Positions 56,378 to 64,000 of a stretch of DNA of 64,000 nucleotides are shown piece after piece. The position numbers and the translations under genes were made by a program. The notes under the pieces are model-generated. The model was not told the DNA's origin. It made no database searches and worked only from the letters and a program-made list of their open reading frames with translations. Every line of letters starts with the position of its first letter. The stretch's first letter is position 1. The stretch is from Desulfohalovibrio reitneri. GTDB taxonomy: Bacteria > Desulfobacterota > Desulfovibrionia > Desulfovibrionales > Desulfovibrionaceae. The DNA is taken from the NCBI RefSeq assembly GCF_000711295.1, contig NZ_JOMJ01000003.1, positions 1,251,501 to 1,315,500 on the forward strand. Reading direction: 5' to 3'.

Positions 56378-57340
56378 ATGACCATCGCCATTTCCGGCTC
56401 CCTGGCCTTCGACCGCATCATGACCTTCCCCGAGCGGTTCGCGGACCACATTCTGCCGGACAAGCTGCACATCCTGAACGTCTGCTTCCTGGTGGACTCC
56501 ATGGAGGAGCGCTTCGGCGGCACCGCGGGCAACATCGCCTACAACCTGTGCCTGCTGGGCGAGAAGCCCGTCATCCACGGGGTGCTGGGCAAGGACGGGC
56601 AGCGCTACATGGACCGGCTCAAGGAGTTGGGCCTGCCCCTGGACATGATCCGCACCATCGAGGACGAGCACACCGCCGGAGCCTTCATCACCACGGACAA
56701 GGCGGACAACCAGATAACCGGCTTCAACCCCGGCGCCATGCGCCGGCGGATGGAGCGCGACCCCAAGACCGGGCCGGATGACCTGGGCATTATCTCGCCC
56801 GGCAACGCCGACGACATGGTGGGGCACGCCGAGGTCTTCCGCGACCGCGGCACCCCCTTCGTCTTCGACCCCGGCCAGCAGATCCCCGCCCTGGGCGGCG
56901 AGGGACTGAGCCGGGGCATGGAGGGCGCGGCCGTATTCATCGCCAACGACTACGAACTGGAAATGACCATGCAGGCCACCGGCCTGGATATGGACGGCAT
57001 GCTGGGCAAGTGCCGCTCCGTGGTCACCACGCTCGGCGACCAGGGCTGCCGCGTCCATACGGCCGGAGCCGACCCCGTGGAGGTCCCGGCCCTGCCCGTG
57101 CTGGACGCCCAGGACCCGACCGGAGCGGGAGACGCCTTCCGCGCCGGGCTCCTCAAAGGGCTGGCCGAGGGCCGTCCCCTGGAGGAGGCCTGCGGACTGG
57201 GCGCGGCCGTGGCCGCTTATTGCGTGGAGCGCAGGGGCACCCAGGAGCACGTCTTCACCCCCGAGGACATCCTGGAGCGCGCGCGCGGCGCTTACGGCCC
57301 CCCGGCCTGGGCCGGGGCCCTCGGCGCCATGGTGGCCTAG
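56378..57340 (+). CDS. PfkB-family kinase, probable adenosine kinase
   Basis: Encodes 320 residues. PfkB signatures are the substrate-side GGTAGNIAYNLCLLG, GVLGKDGQRYMDRL and the ATP/anion-hole motif DPTGAGDAFRAGLL. The N-terminus (SGSLAFDRIMTF) resembles bacterial adenosine kinases. Between metK and the methyltransferases, the natural role is to phosphorylate adenosine released from S-adenosylhomocysteine and so pull methylation forward. Ribokinase-type sugar specificity cannot be excluded from sequence alone. Confidence 0.85.
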   Translation: MTIAISGSLAFDRIMTFPERFADHILPDKLHILNVCFLVDSMEERFGGTAGNIAYNLCLLGEKPVIHGVLGKDGQRYMDRLKELGLPLDMIRTIEDEHTAGAFITTDKADNQITGFNPGAMRRRMERDPKTGPDDLGIISPGNADDMVGHAEVFRDRGTPFVFDPGQQIPALGGEGLSRGMEGAAVFIANDYELEMTMQATGLDMDGMLGKCRSVVTTLGDQGCRVHTAGADPVEVPALPVLDAQDPTGAGDAFRAGLLKGLAEGRPLEEACGLGAAVAAYCVERRGTQEHVFTPEDILERARGAYGPPAWAGALGAMVA

Positions 57341-57398
57341 ACGGCCCGCATCGACCTGAAGTGACCGGAAACTCGTAACACCCATTGGAGGGAGAGGC

Positions 57399-58205
57399 AT
57401 GCTTCGCGAAGAACAGTGTTTTGGTAAAGGCGACCCCACGAAAGTCAGGGACAGTGATCACTTCACCAAGGAATACACCACCACCCTGGCCGACAAATGG
57501 GATGAGCTCATCGACTGGGATTCCCGCGCCAAGAGCGAGGGCGACTTCTTCATCGAACAGCTCCGCTCCCGTGGCGTGAAGCGCGTGCTGGACGTGGCCT
57601 GCGGCACCGGATTCCACTCCGTGCGCCTCATGGAGGCGGGCTTTGACGTGGTCTCGGCCGACGGCTCGGTGGCCATGCTGGGCAAGGCCTTCGAGAACGG
57701 CATCAAGCGCGGCCACGTGCTGTCCACCGTGCAGGCGGACTGGCGCTGGCTGAACAAGAACGTCAAGTGCAACTTCGACGCCATCATCTGCCTGGGCAAC
57801 TCCTTCACGCACCTGTTCGACGAGAACTCCCGCCGCAAGACGCTGGCCGAGTTCTACGCCGCGCTGAACCACGACGGGGTGCTCATCCTGGACCAGCGCA
57901 ACTACGACGCCATCCTGGACGGGGACTACTCCACCAAGCACAAATACTACTACTGCGGCGACGACGTCACCGCCGAACCGGAACACGTGGACGACGGGCT
58001 GGCCCGTTTCGTCTACACTTTCCCGGACCAGTCCCAATTCCACCTCAACATGTTCCCCCTGCGCAAGGACTACACCCGCGACCTGATGCGCCAGGTGGGC
58101 TTCCAGAACATCGAGACGTTCGGCGACTTCAAGGGCAAGTACCGCGAAGACGACCCGGACTTCTTCATCCACATCGCGGAAAAGGAATTCAAGGAGAACT
58201 GCTAG
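57399..58205 (+). CDS. Glycine/sarcosine N-methyltransferase (GSMT)
   Basis: Encodes 268 residues. The SAM-binding motif I is VLDVACGTGFHSVRLMEAG, with DAIICLGNSFTHLFDE and LILDQRNYDAILDG characteristic of GSMT (Arg/Asn/Tyr contacting the amino-acid substrate). It methylates glycine to sarcosine and dimethylglycine. GGAGGGAGAGG precedes the ATG. It lies directly before the SDMT gene, 1 bp apart, so the two make the full three-step path from glycine to betaine. Confidence 0.93.
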   Translation: MLREEQCFGKGDPTKVRDSDHFTKEYTTTLADKWDELIDWDSRAKSEGDFFIEQLRSRGVKRVLDVACGTGFHSVRLMEAGFDVVSADGSVAMLGKAFENGIKRGHVLSTVQADWRWLNKNVKCNFDAIICLGNSFTHLFDENSRRKTLAEFYAALNHDGVLILDQRNYDAILDGDYSTKHKYYYCGDDVTAEPEHVDDGLARFVYTFPDQSQFHLNMFPLRKDYTRDLMRQVGFQNIETFGDFKGKYREDDPDFFIHIAEKEFKENC

Positions 58206-58206
58206 C

Positions 58207-59040
58207 ATGACCACGTACTCCAAGAGCGTGTGCATCGCGCGCGACTACTACAATTCCACCGACGCGGATCGGTTCTACTACACCATCTGGGGCGGCGAGG
58301 ACATTCACATCGGGCTCTACAAGACCCCGGACGAGAACATCTTCGACGCCTCCCGCCGCACCGTGGAAACCATGGCTCGCAAGCTGAGCGGCCTGAAGCC
58401 GGGCGCCAAGGTCATCGACCTGGGCGCGGGCTTCGGCGGCGCCGCCCGCTGGCTGGCCAAGGAGCACGGCTGCGAGGTGGTTGCCCTGAACCTCTCCGAG
58501 GCGCAGAACAAGCGCGACCGCGAGATGAACAAGGAGCAGGGCCTGACCGACAAGGTCGACGTGGTGGACGCGGCCTTCGAGAAGTTGGACTACCCCGGCG
58601 AGACCTTCGACTTCGTCTGGTCCCAGGACGCCATCCTGCACTCCTGCGAGCGGGAGAAGGTCATGAGCGAGGCCGCGCGGGTGCTCAAGCCCGGCGGGGA
58701 GATGGTCTTCACCGACCCCATGATGACCGACGACTGCCCCACCTCGGTGCTGCAGCCCATCCTGGACCGCGTGCACCTGGACACCCTGGCCTGGCCCCAG
58801 TTCTACAAGGACACGGCCGCCAAGCTGGGCCTGGAGGTGGTGGAGTTCGACGACCACTCCCACCAGCTGCCCAACCACTACGGCCGGGTGCTCAAGGAGC
58901 TGGAGTCCCGCGAGGACGAGCTCAAGGCCGCGGTCAGCGAGGACTACATCGAGCGCATGAAGACCGGCCTGCAACACTGGGTCGAGGGCGGCAACAACGG
59001 CCACCTCACCTGGGGCATCTTCCACCTGCGCAAGAAATAG
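58207..59040 (+). CDS. Sarcosine/dimethylglycine N-methyltransferase (SDMT)
   Basis: Encodes 277 residues. An N-terminal region ARDYYNSTDADRFYYTIWGGEDIHIGLY typical of SDMT is followed by motif I VIDLGAGFGGAARWLAKEHG, FVWSQDAILHS and MVFTDPMMTDDCP. It completes synthesis of glycine betaine, a compatible solute, from sarcosine and dimethylglycine using SAM. It is the last gene before a strong terminator. Confidence 0.93.
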   Translation: MTTYSKSVCIARDYYNSTDADRFYYTIWGGEDIHIGLYKTPDENIFDASRRTVETMARKLSGLKPGAKVIDLGAGFGGAARWLAKEHGCEVVALNLSEAQNKRDREMNKEQGLTDKVDVVDAAFEKLDYPGETFDFVWSQDAILHSCEREKVMSEAARVLKPGGEMVFTDPMMTDDCPTSVLQPILDRVHLDTLAWPQFYKDTAAKLGLEVVEFDDHSHQLPNHYGRVLKELESREDELKAAVSEDYIERMKTGLQHWVEGGNNGHLTWGIFHLRKK

Positions 59041-59063
59041 CCCCGCCGTTCACCGGCAAGAAA

Positions 59064-59096
59064 AAGGCCGCCCGGGACATCGTCCCGGGCGGCCTT
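59064..59096. terminator. Bidirectional terminator between SDMT and acs
   Basis: A perfect 15-bp stem AAGGCCGCCCGGGAC-ATC-GTCCCGGGCGGCCTT with A-run and T-run flanks lies between convergent genes. Confidence 0.9.
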
Positions 59097-59130
59097 TCCC
59101 GTTTCACGCGCAAACCGTCACGCCGCGCGG

Positions 59131-61044
59131 CTACTCCTCCTCGATGGCCGTGGACAGGTCGCCGGGGTCCTGCCCCGCCTCCTCGGCGCGCAGCACGCGG
59201 CGGAGAATCTTGCCGGAGTTGGTCTTGGGCAGGGTCTCGCGGAAGCGCACCGTCTTGACCACGGCCACCGGGCCCAGCTCGCGGGTGACGTGGGCCTTGA
59301 TGTCCTCGGCCAGCTCGTCCGAGGGCTGGACCTCGTCCGCCAGCACCACGAAAGCCTTGGCCGCCTCGCCCTTGATCTTGTCCGCCACCGGGATGACCGC
59401 GCCCTCGGCCACGTCGCGGTGGCTCACCAGGGCGGATTCCAGTTCCGCCGTGCCGATGCGGTGCCCGGCGATATTCAGCACCTCGTCGGCGCGGCCCTGC
59501 ATCCAGATGTAGCCGTCCTCGTCCACCCGGGCCACATCGCCGGTGAGGAAACGGCCGTCCTTCCAGTAGGCCTGGTAGGCCTCGGGGTCGTTCCAGACGT
59601 TTTTCAGCATGCCGGGCCAGGGACCGGCCAGGGTCAGATGCCCGCCCTTGCCCCGCTCCACCGGCTCGCCCTCGGGATCGACGACCTCGAACTCCACGCC
59701 GGGCAGGGGCTTGCCCACGCTGCCGGGCTTCAGCGGCGATACGGGCAGCGGGGAGAGCATGACGTGGCCGGTCTCGGTCTGCCACCAGGTGTCCATGATG
59801 GGGCAGGTGCCGCCGCCGATGGTCTGGTGGTACCACATCCAGGTCTCCGGGGAGATGGGCTCGCCCACCGTGCCCAAAAGGCGCAGGGTGGAGAGGTCGC
59901 GGGCGCGGGGGAATCGGTCGCCGTAGCGACGCAACATGCGGATGAGGGTGGGGGTGGTGTAGTGCACCGTTACCCCGAACTGCTCGATGATGCGCCAGAT
60001 GCGGTCGGCCTGCGGGTAGAGGGGGTGGCCCTCGTACATCATGGTGGTGGTGCCCGCCAGAAGCGGGCCGTAGACCACGTAGGAATGGCCGGTTATCCAG
60101 CCCGCGTCGGCCGTGCACCAGAAAATGTCGGTGGGCTTGATGTCGAACACCCAGTCCAGGGTGCGGTGCACCCCCACCATGTAGCCGCCGTGGGCGTGGA
60201 CGATGCCCTTGGGCTTGCCCGTGGCCCCGGAGGTGTAGAGCAGAAACAGCGGGTCGGAGGCCTCCATGACCTCGGTGTGCGCCTCGGGCCGCTCCATGCG
60301 CACCACGTCCTCGTAGGAGACGTCGCGGGAGGGGTCCAGGCCGCCGTCCGCGCCGGTGCGCCGCACCACCACCACGATGTCCACGAAGTCCAGGGTCTCG
60401 TCGGCCAGGGCCGCGTCCACCCGCGACTTGAGCCCAACAACCTGGCCGTTGCGGTAGAAGCCGTCGGCCGTGACGATGCACTTGGCCTGGGTGTCGCGGA
60501 TGCGGTCGCGCAGGGCGCGGCCGGAGAACCCGGCGAAGACCACCGAGTGAATGGCCCCGATCTTGGCGCAGGCCAGCATGGCCACCACCTGCTCCGGCAG
60601 GGGCGGCATGTAGACCACCACCCGGTCGCCCTTGCCCACACCCAGCGAGCGCAGGGCGGAGGCGAAGCGGTTCACCTCGCGGTACAGCTCGTAGTAGGTG
60701 TACTTGCGGGTGTCGCCCGGCTCGCCCTCCCAGATCAGGGCCAGCTTGTTCTTGTTGGCCGTTGTGATGTGGCGGTCCAGGGCGTTGTGGACGATGTTGC
60801 AGGTGCCCCCGGGAAACCAGCGGTGGTACGGGGCCTGGGAGTCGTCCAGCACCCGCTCCCAGCGGGAGAACCAGTCCAGCTCCAGGGCCGCGCCTTCCCA
60901 ATACCCCAGGGGATCGGAGGCGGCCCGCTCGAAGGCGGCGGCCAACTCGCCGGGATTGATGTTGGCGTCCAGCACCAGCTTGGGCAGGGGCCTGAAGACC
61001 CGGTCCTCGCGTAGCAGGCTTTCGATGGCGCCGCTCTCGGGCAT
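59131..61044 (-). CDS. acsA: Acetyl-CoA synthetase (AMP-forming)
   Basis: Encodes 637 residues. It has the ACS N-terminal domain, the AMP-binding motifs LYTSGATGKPKGIVHAHGG and DTWWQTETGH, the hinge region TGDVARVDEDGYIWMQGRADEVLNIAGHRIGTAELE and the C-terminal LPKTNSGKILRR, whose lysine is the usual acetylation-controlled residue. It activates acetate to acetyl-CoA. AAGGAG precedes the ATG. A LytTR regulator is encoded just upstream on the same strand. Confidence 0.95.
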   Translation of the reverse strand: MPESGAIESLLREDRVFRPLPKLVLDANINPGELAAAFERAASDPLGYWEGAALELDWFSRWERVLDDSQAPYHRWFPGGTCNIVHNALDRHITTANKNKLALIWEGEPGDTRKYTYYELYREVNRFASALRSLGVGKGDRVVVYMPPLPEQVVAMLACAKIGAIHSVVFAGFSGRALRDRIRDTQAKCIVTADGFYRNGQVVGLKSRVDAALADETLDFVDIVVVVRRTGADGGLDPSRDVSYEDVVRMERPEAHTEVMEASDPLFLLYTSGATGKPKGIVHAHGGYMVGVHRTLDWVFDIKPTDIFWCTADAGWITGHSYVVYGPLLAGTTTMMYEGHPLYPQADRIWRIIEQFGVTVHYTTPTLIRMLRRYGDRFPRARDLSTLRLLGTVGEPISPETWMWYHQTIGGGTCPIMDTWWQTETGHVMLSPLPVSPLKPGSVGKPLPGVEFEVVDPEGEPVERGKGGHLTLAGPWPGMLKNVWNDPEAYQAYWKDGRFLTGDVARVDEDGYIWMQGRADEVLNIAGHRIGTAELESALVSHRDVAEGAVIPVADKIKGEAAKAFVVLADEVQPSDELAEDIKAHVTRELGPVAVVKTVRFRETLPKTNSGKILRRVLRAEEAGQDPGDLSTAIEEE

Positions 61045-61155
61045 TTCGTCTCGACTCCTTGGGACCGCCGTATTGGTCCGTTTCTTCCTCTAGGCGTCCC
61101 CGGTCAAGGGGTCGCGTCCTTTTCGGTCAACGGTCCGCCTGCCCCGGTCGACGGC

Positions 61156-62025
61156 TCACAACCCCAGAATCTGCTTCAGATCGGCGATGCGGCGGCGAGA
61201 GACGGGCAGCTCGATGCGCGTCTTGCCCGACCCGGCCGTGCGGAGCATGAAGTTCGACCCTGGCAGGGAGGCGATTTCCGTGACCATGTCCAGGTTGACC
61301 AGGAACTTGCGGTGCACGCGGAAGAATCGGTGCGGCCGCAGCCTGTCCTCCAGATTCTTCAGCCGGTAGGAAGTCAAAAACTTCTGGGAGGCGGTGTGCA
61401 CGTAGGAATAGTCTTCGTAGGCCTCGATGAAGACGATCTCGTCGAAGGGCACCAGGACCATCTTGCCTTCCAGGGTGATGGGCAGCTTCTCGATCTCCGG
61501 CCCGCGCCCCCGGTAGTCCCAGGCCTGGCGCAGGGCGTCCAGGAACTGGTCCTCCTCCTCTTCCTCCAGGGGCAGCTTGACCAGCCCCCCCTCCTCGTCG
61601 TCCGACTCGTCCCAGGCCTGGGGCGCGGATGGGGCGGAGGCCTCGGCCAGCACCGAGCGGGCCTGGCGCAGCCGGGAGACCGTCTTGTCCAGCCGCTCCG
61701 GCGGACAGGGCCAGCAGAGGTAGTCCAGGGCCTCCATCTCGAAGGCCTTGTAGGCCAGGGACTCGTCCTCGGCCACAAAGACCAGGGCGGGACGCTGCTT
61801 GCGGGAGGAGATCATCTGGGCCATCTCCTGCCCGCTGACCCCGCCGGGCAGGTCGAAGCCCAGGAAAACCGCGCCGTAGCCCACGGCGTCAATGAGCTCC
61901 ATGGCCTCGAAGGCCGTCACCGCCTCGCCCACCACGCGCAGGAAGTCCTGGGTGTCCAGATGGCGCCTGAGTTCGGCGCGGACCCGGCAGTCGGGGTGGA
62001 GGAGGAGGATGCGCAGCTTGTCCAT
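61156..62025 (-). CDS. LytTR transcriptional regulator with degenerate receiver domain
   Basis: Encodes 289 residues. The N-terminal receiver-like domain lacks the normal phosphoacceptor (AVFLGFDLPGG has Gly where Asp is expected) and the conserved Lys-Pro (LCWPCPPERL). An acidic linker (WDESDDEEGG, EEEEEDQF) leads to a C-terminal LytTR DNA-binding domain (VFIEAYEDYSYVHTASQKFLTSYRLKNLE, RVHRKFLVNL). I infer activity without classical phosphorylation. It lies upstream of acs on the same strand, 111 bp apart, and may control it. Confidence 0.88.
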   Translation of the reverse strand: MDKLRILLLHPDCRVRAELRRHLDTQDFLRVVGEAVTAFEAMELIDAVGYGAVFLGFDLPGGVSGQEMAQMISSRKQRPALVFVAEDESLAYKAFEMEALDYLCWPCPPERLDKTVSRLRQARSVLAEASAPSAPQAWDESDDEEGGLVKLPLEEEEEDQFLDALRQAWDYRGRGPEIEKLPITLEGKMVLVPFDEIVFIEAYEDYSYVHTASQKFLTSYRLKNLEDRLRPHRFFRVHRKFLVNLDMVTEIASLPGSNFMLRTAGSGKTRIELPVSRRRIADLKQILGL

Positions 62026-62088
62026 GGCTCGGGCTTTCCAGCTATTCAGCCAACCTAGCCCGAAAACCGGCGGTTCGGCAAGACGGGG

Positions 62089-63228
62089 CTACTCCTCCAA
62101 TCCCTTGGAGAAGAAGAACCAGGCCACGGTCATGGTGACCACGGCGATGCAGAGCATGGGCCAGGTGTTGGCCCAGACCACGGCCGCGCTCATGTCCTTG
62201 AGGAAGACGCCCTTGACGATGACCAGGAAGTACTTGACCGGGTTGGCCACGGTGACGTCCTGCAGCCACCAGGGCATGTTTTCGATGGGTGTGGCGAAGC
62301 CGGAGAGGATGACCGCCGGGACCATGAACAAAAAGGCTCCCAGGATGGCCTGCTGCTGGGTGCGGCACAGCGAGGAGATGAACAGCCCCACCCCCACGAT
62401 GGAGGCCAGGAAGGCCAGCAGCCCGCCGTACAGGAGCAGGAGCGAGCCCCGGAACGGCACCTGGAAGACAAAGATGGCCGCCAGCACCATGATGGTGCCC
62501 TCGGCCACGGCCACGATGAAGGCCGGGACGGTCTTGCCCGCCAGAATCTCCAGCGGGGTCAGGGGCGAGACCAGGATCTGGTTGTAGGTGCCCAGTTCCC
62601 GCTCGCGGGCCACGGAAAGCGAGGTGACAAGCAACCCCAGGACCATGGACAGGATGGCCACCAGGGCCGTGACCGTGGTCCACAGGTTCTCCAGGTTGGC
62701 GTTGAATGCGTTGCGCTCCACCACCTCCACGGCGGCGGCCTCCCCGGGCGGGGCGCGCGCCGTGCCAGGCACCGCCGCCCGCTCGCGGGCGAACTCCTCC
62801 ACCATGGTGGAGACGTAGCCCAGGGCGATCTGGGCGGCGTTGGAGCGGCGGCCGTCCAGCACCGCCTGGATGGGGGCATCCCGCCCCTGGGCCAGCCGTT
62901 CGGTGAAATCCTCCTGAAAGGAGAACCCGGCCAGGGCCTCCTGGCGGTTGATGTACCCGGCCAGCTCCCGCTCGTTGTCCGCGAAGAGCACGGTGGAGAT
63001 GTTGGGCGACCCCACCATGCGCTGCACGATCTCGGTGGAGGCCTGGCCCCGGTCGCGGTTGTGGATGGCCACGACGATGTTCTCCACTTCCAGGGTGGCG
63101 GCGAAGGAGAAGATGACCAGCTGGAACAGCGGCGGGCCAATCAGCACGATGCGGGAGCGCTTGTCCCGCACCAGCGCCAGCAGCTCCTTGATGACCAGGG
63201 CGCGGATGCGGAAGACGGAAAGGGCCAT
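62089..63228 (-). CDS. ABC-2 type permease (YhhJ/YbhR-like)
   Basis: Encodes 379 residues. An N-terminal helix (IVLIGPPLFQLVIFSFAATL) is followed by a large extracytoplasmic domain (about residues 45-185), then five helices including the ABC2 signature region ARERELGTYNQILVSPLTPLEILAGKTVPAF. Such permeases pair with a second permease and one or two ATPases to export drugs or envelope components, usually beside an HlyD-like protein. It starts 4 bp after the partner permease gene ends. Confidence 0.9.
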   Translation of the reverse strand: MALSVFRIRALVIKELLALVRDKRSRIVLIGPPLFQLVIFSFAATLEVENIVVAIHNRDRGQASTEIVQRMVGSPNISTVLFADNERELAGYINRQEALAGFSFQEDFTERLAQGRDAPIQAVLDGRRSNAAQIALGYVSTMVEEFARERAAVPGTARAPPGEAAAVEVVERNAFNANLENLWTTVTALVAILSMVLGLLVTSLSVARERELGTYNQILVSPLTPLEILAGKTVPAFIVAVAEGTIMVLAAIFVFQVPFRGSLLLLYGGLLAFLASIVGVGLFISSLCRTQQQAILGAFLFMVPAVILSGFATPIENMPWWLQDVTVANPVKYFLVIVKGVFLKDMSAAVVWANTWPMLCIAVVTMTVAWFFFSKGLEE

Positions 63229-63231
63229 GGC

Positions 63232-64000
63232 CTAGTCCAGCTTCTTGGCGCTCTTGCGCCAGGTTATGGTGAAAAGGATGGCCGCCATGAGCAGCATGGA
63301 GCCCAGGTTGGGCAGCAGCAGCGGCCAGACGTCCCCGGCCAGAAAGACGGTCTGCAGACAGGGCACCAGATAGCGCGCCGGGACGATGTGGGTCAGCAGC
63401 CGGATGGCCGGGGGCATGGAGGAAATCTCGAACAGGAAGCCGGACAACAGGAAGGCGGGCAGGAAGGCGGTCAGAAGGGCCATTTGCGAGGCCACGAACT
63501 GGTTGCGGGCCAGGGTGGAGATGAGCAGCCCCACCCCCAAGGCCGCGGCCAGAAAGACCGCCGCCACCAGCCCCAGGACCAGCAGGCTGCCCCGGTAGGG
63601 CACGTCGAAGACCACACGCGCCAGCACGTAGCTGACCCCGGTGGAGCCCAGCCCCAGCCCCAGATAGGGCAGCAGCTTGCCCGCCAGGATTTCCCCGATG
63701 GTCACTGGCGTGGCCATGAGCGCCTCCATGGTGCCCCGCTCCCACTCCCTGGCCACCACCAGGGCGGTGAGCAGGGTGCCGATGAGGGTCAGGATGATGG
63801 CGATGGAACCTGGGATGAGGAAGTTGCGCGAGCGGACCTCCTCGTTGAACCACATGCGCTGCTCCATGACCGGCCCCCCCGTTTCCGCCCGCTCCGCCCG
63901 CGCTCGGCGCAGCTCCAGCCAGGTTTGCACCGCGCCTTCGGTGTACACGCGCACGAAGTTGGCTGTGTTGGGTTCGCTGCCGTCGGCCACGGTCTGGATT
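63232..64000 (-). CDS. ABC-2 type permease, N-terminus beyond the window end
   Basis: The frame is open to base 64000 on the minus strand (IQTVADGSEPNTANF reads in from the edge), so the start is outside. The visible ~255 residues hold part of the extracytoplasmic domain and the C-terminal helices with the ABC2 signature VAREWERGTMEALMATPVTIGEILAGKLLP. It is the partner of the downstream permease; the ATPase and adaptor genes are expected upstream, outside the window. Confidence 0.88.
   Translation of the reverse strand, partial: IQTVADGSEPNTANFVRVYTEGAVQTWLELRRARAERAETGGPVMEQRMWFNEEVRSRNFLIPGSIAIILTLIGTLLTALVVAREWERGTMEALMATPVTIGEILAGKLLPYLGLGLGSTGVSYVLARVVFDVPYRGSLLVLGLVAAVFLAAALGVGLLISTLARNQFVASQMALLTAFLPAFLLSGFLFEISSMPPAIRLLTHIVPARYLVPCLQTVFLAGDVWPLLLPNLGSMLLMAAILFTITWRKSAKKLD

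Overview
The window looks like part of the chromosome of a high-GC, anaerobic, marine or halophilic deltaproteobacterium of the Desulfovibrionales type. This is inferred from gene content, not proven. The supporting genes are a periplasmic selenocysteine formate dehydrogenase with its FdhE/FdhD and Mo/W cofactor genes beside a tungstate transporter, a DsrE-like selenoprotein, many two-component systems, and a glycine-betaine synthesis operon typical of halophiles.

Layout. 1-11.5 kb is a mobile-element landing zone. An ISL3 element (944-2275, 8-bp target duplication) splits a large Hsp70-like gene. An IS5-like element (3776-5231, 8-bp direct repeats) follows. Two IS3 copies in opposite orientation (the left one truncated) then bracket an SGNH hydrolase and a Ca2+-type P-type ATPase. 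10.9-13.6 kb carries three copies of a ~255-bp dispersed repeat around a Na+/phosphate cotransporter; a fourth copy lies near 41 kb. 13.6-17.6 kb (minus) is phoB-phoR-pstB-phoU. 17.7-20.6 kb (minus) is a sensory cassette: an unknown helical protein, a cobalamin-binding protein with the W-x9-EH light-sensor motif, and a soluble hybrid histidine kinase. It is followed by recN, an Opp/Dpp-type permease pair and a diguanylate cyclase.

26-41 kb is a formate dehydrogenase supercluster: moeA, a second MoeA fused to a binding-protein domain (frameshifted), mobB, tupCBA, then fdhE-fdhD-mobA-moaA, a transposase-derived gene, and fdhA (in-frame UGA)-fdhB. Together these import tungstate, make and attach the pterin cofactor, and mature and encode the enzyme. 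41-48 kb holds a binding protein-histidine kinase-REC/STAS operon, the DsrE-like selenoprotein, tRNA-Ala and a frameshifted hybrid kinase. 48-53.7 kb holds panD, a frameshifted penicillin-acylase homologue, an EF-hand protein, a cation/proton antiporter and three small genes.

54-59 kb is metF-metK-adenosine kinase-GSMT-SDMT, a self-supplied methylation module that would convert glycine to betaine. 59-64 kb holds acetyl-CoA synthetase, a LytTR regulator with a degenerate receiver, and two ABC-2 permeases (the second cut by the window end). Three genes are each broken by one apparently missing base in a GC-rich run, so base-calling error must be considered.
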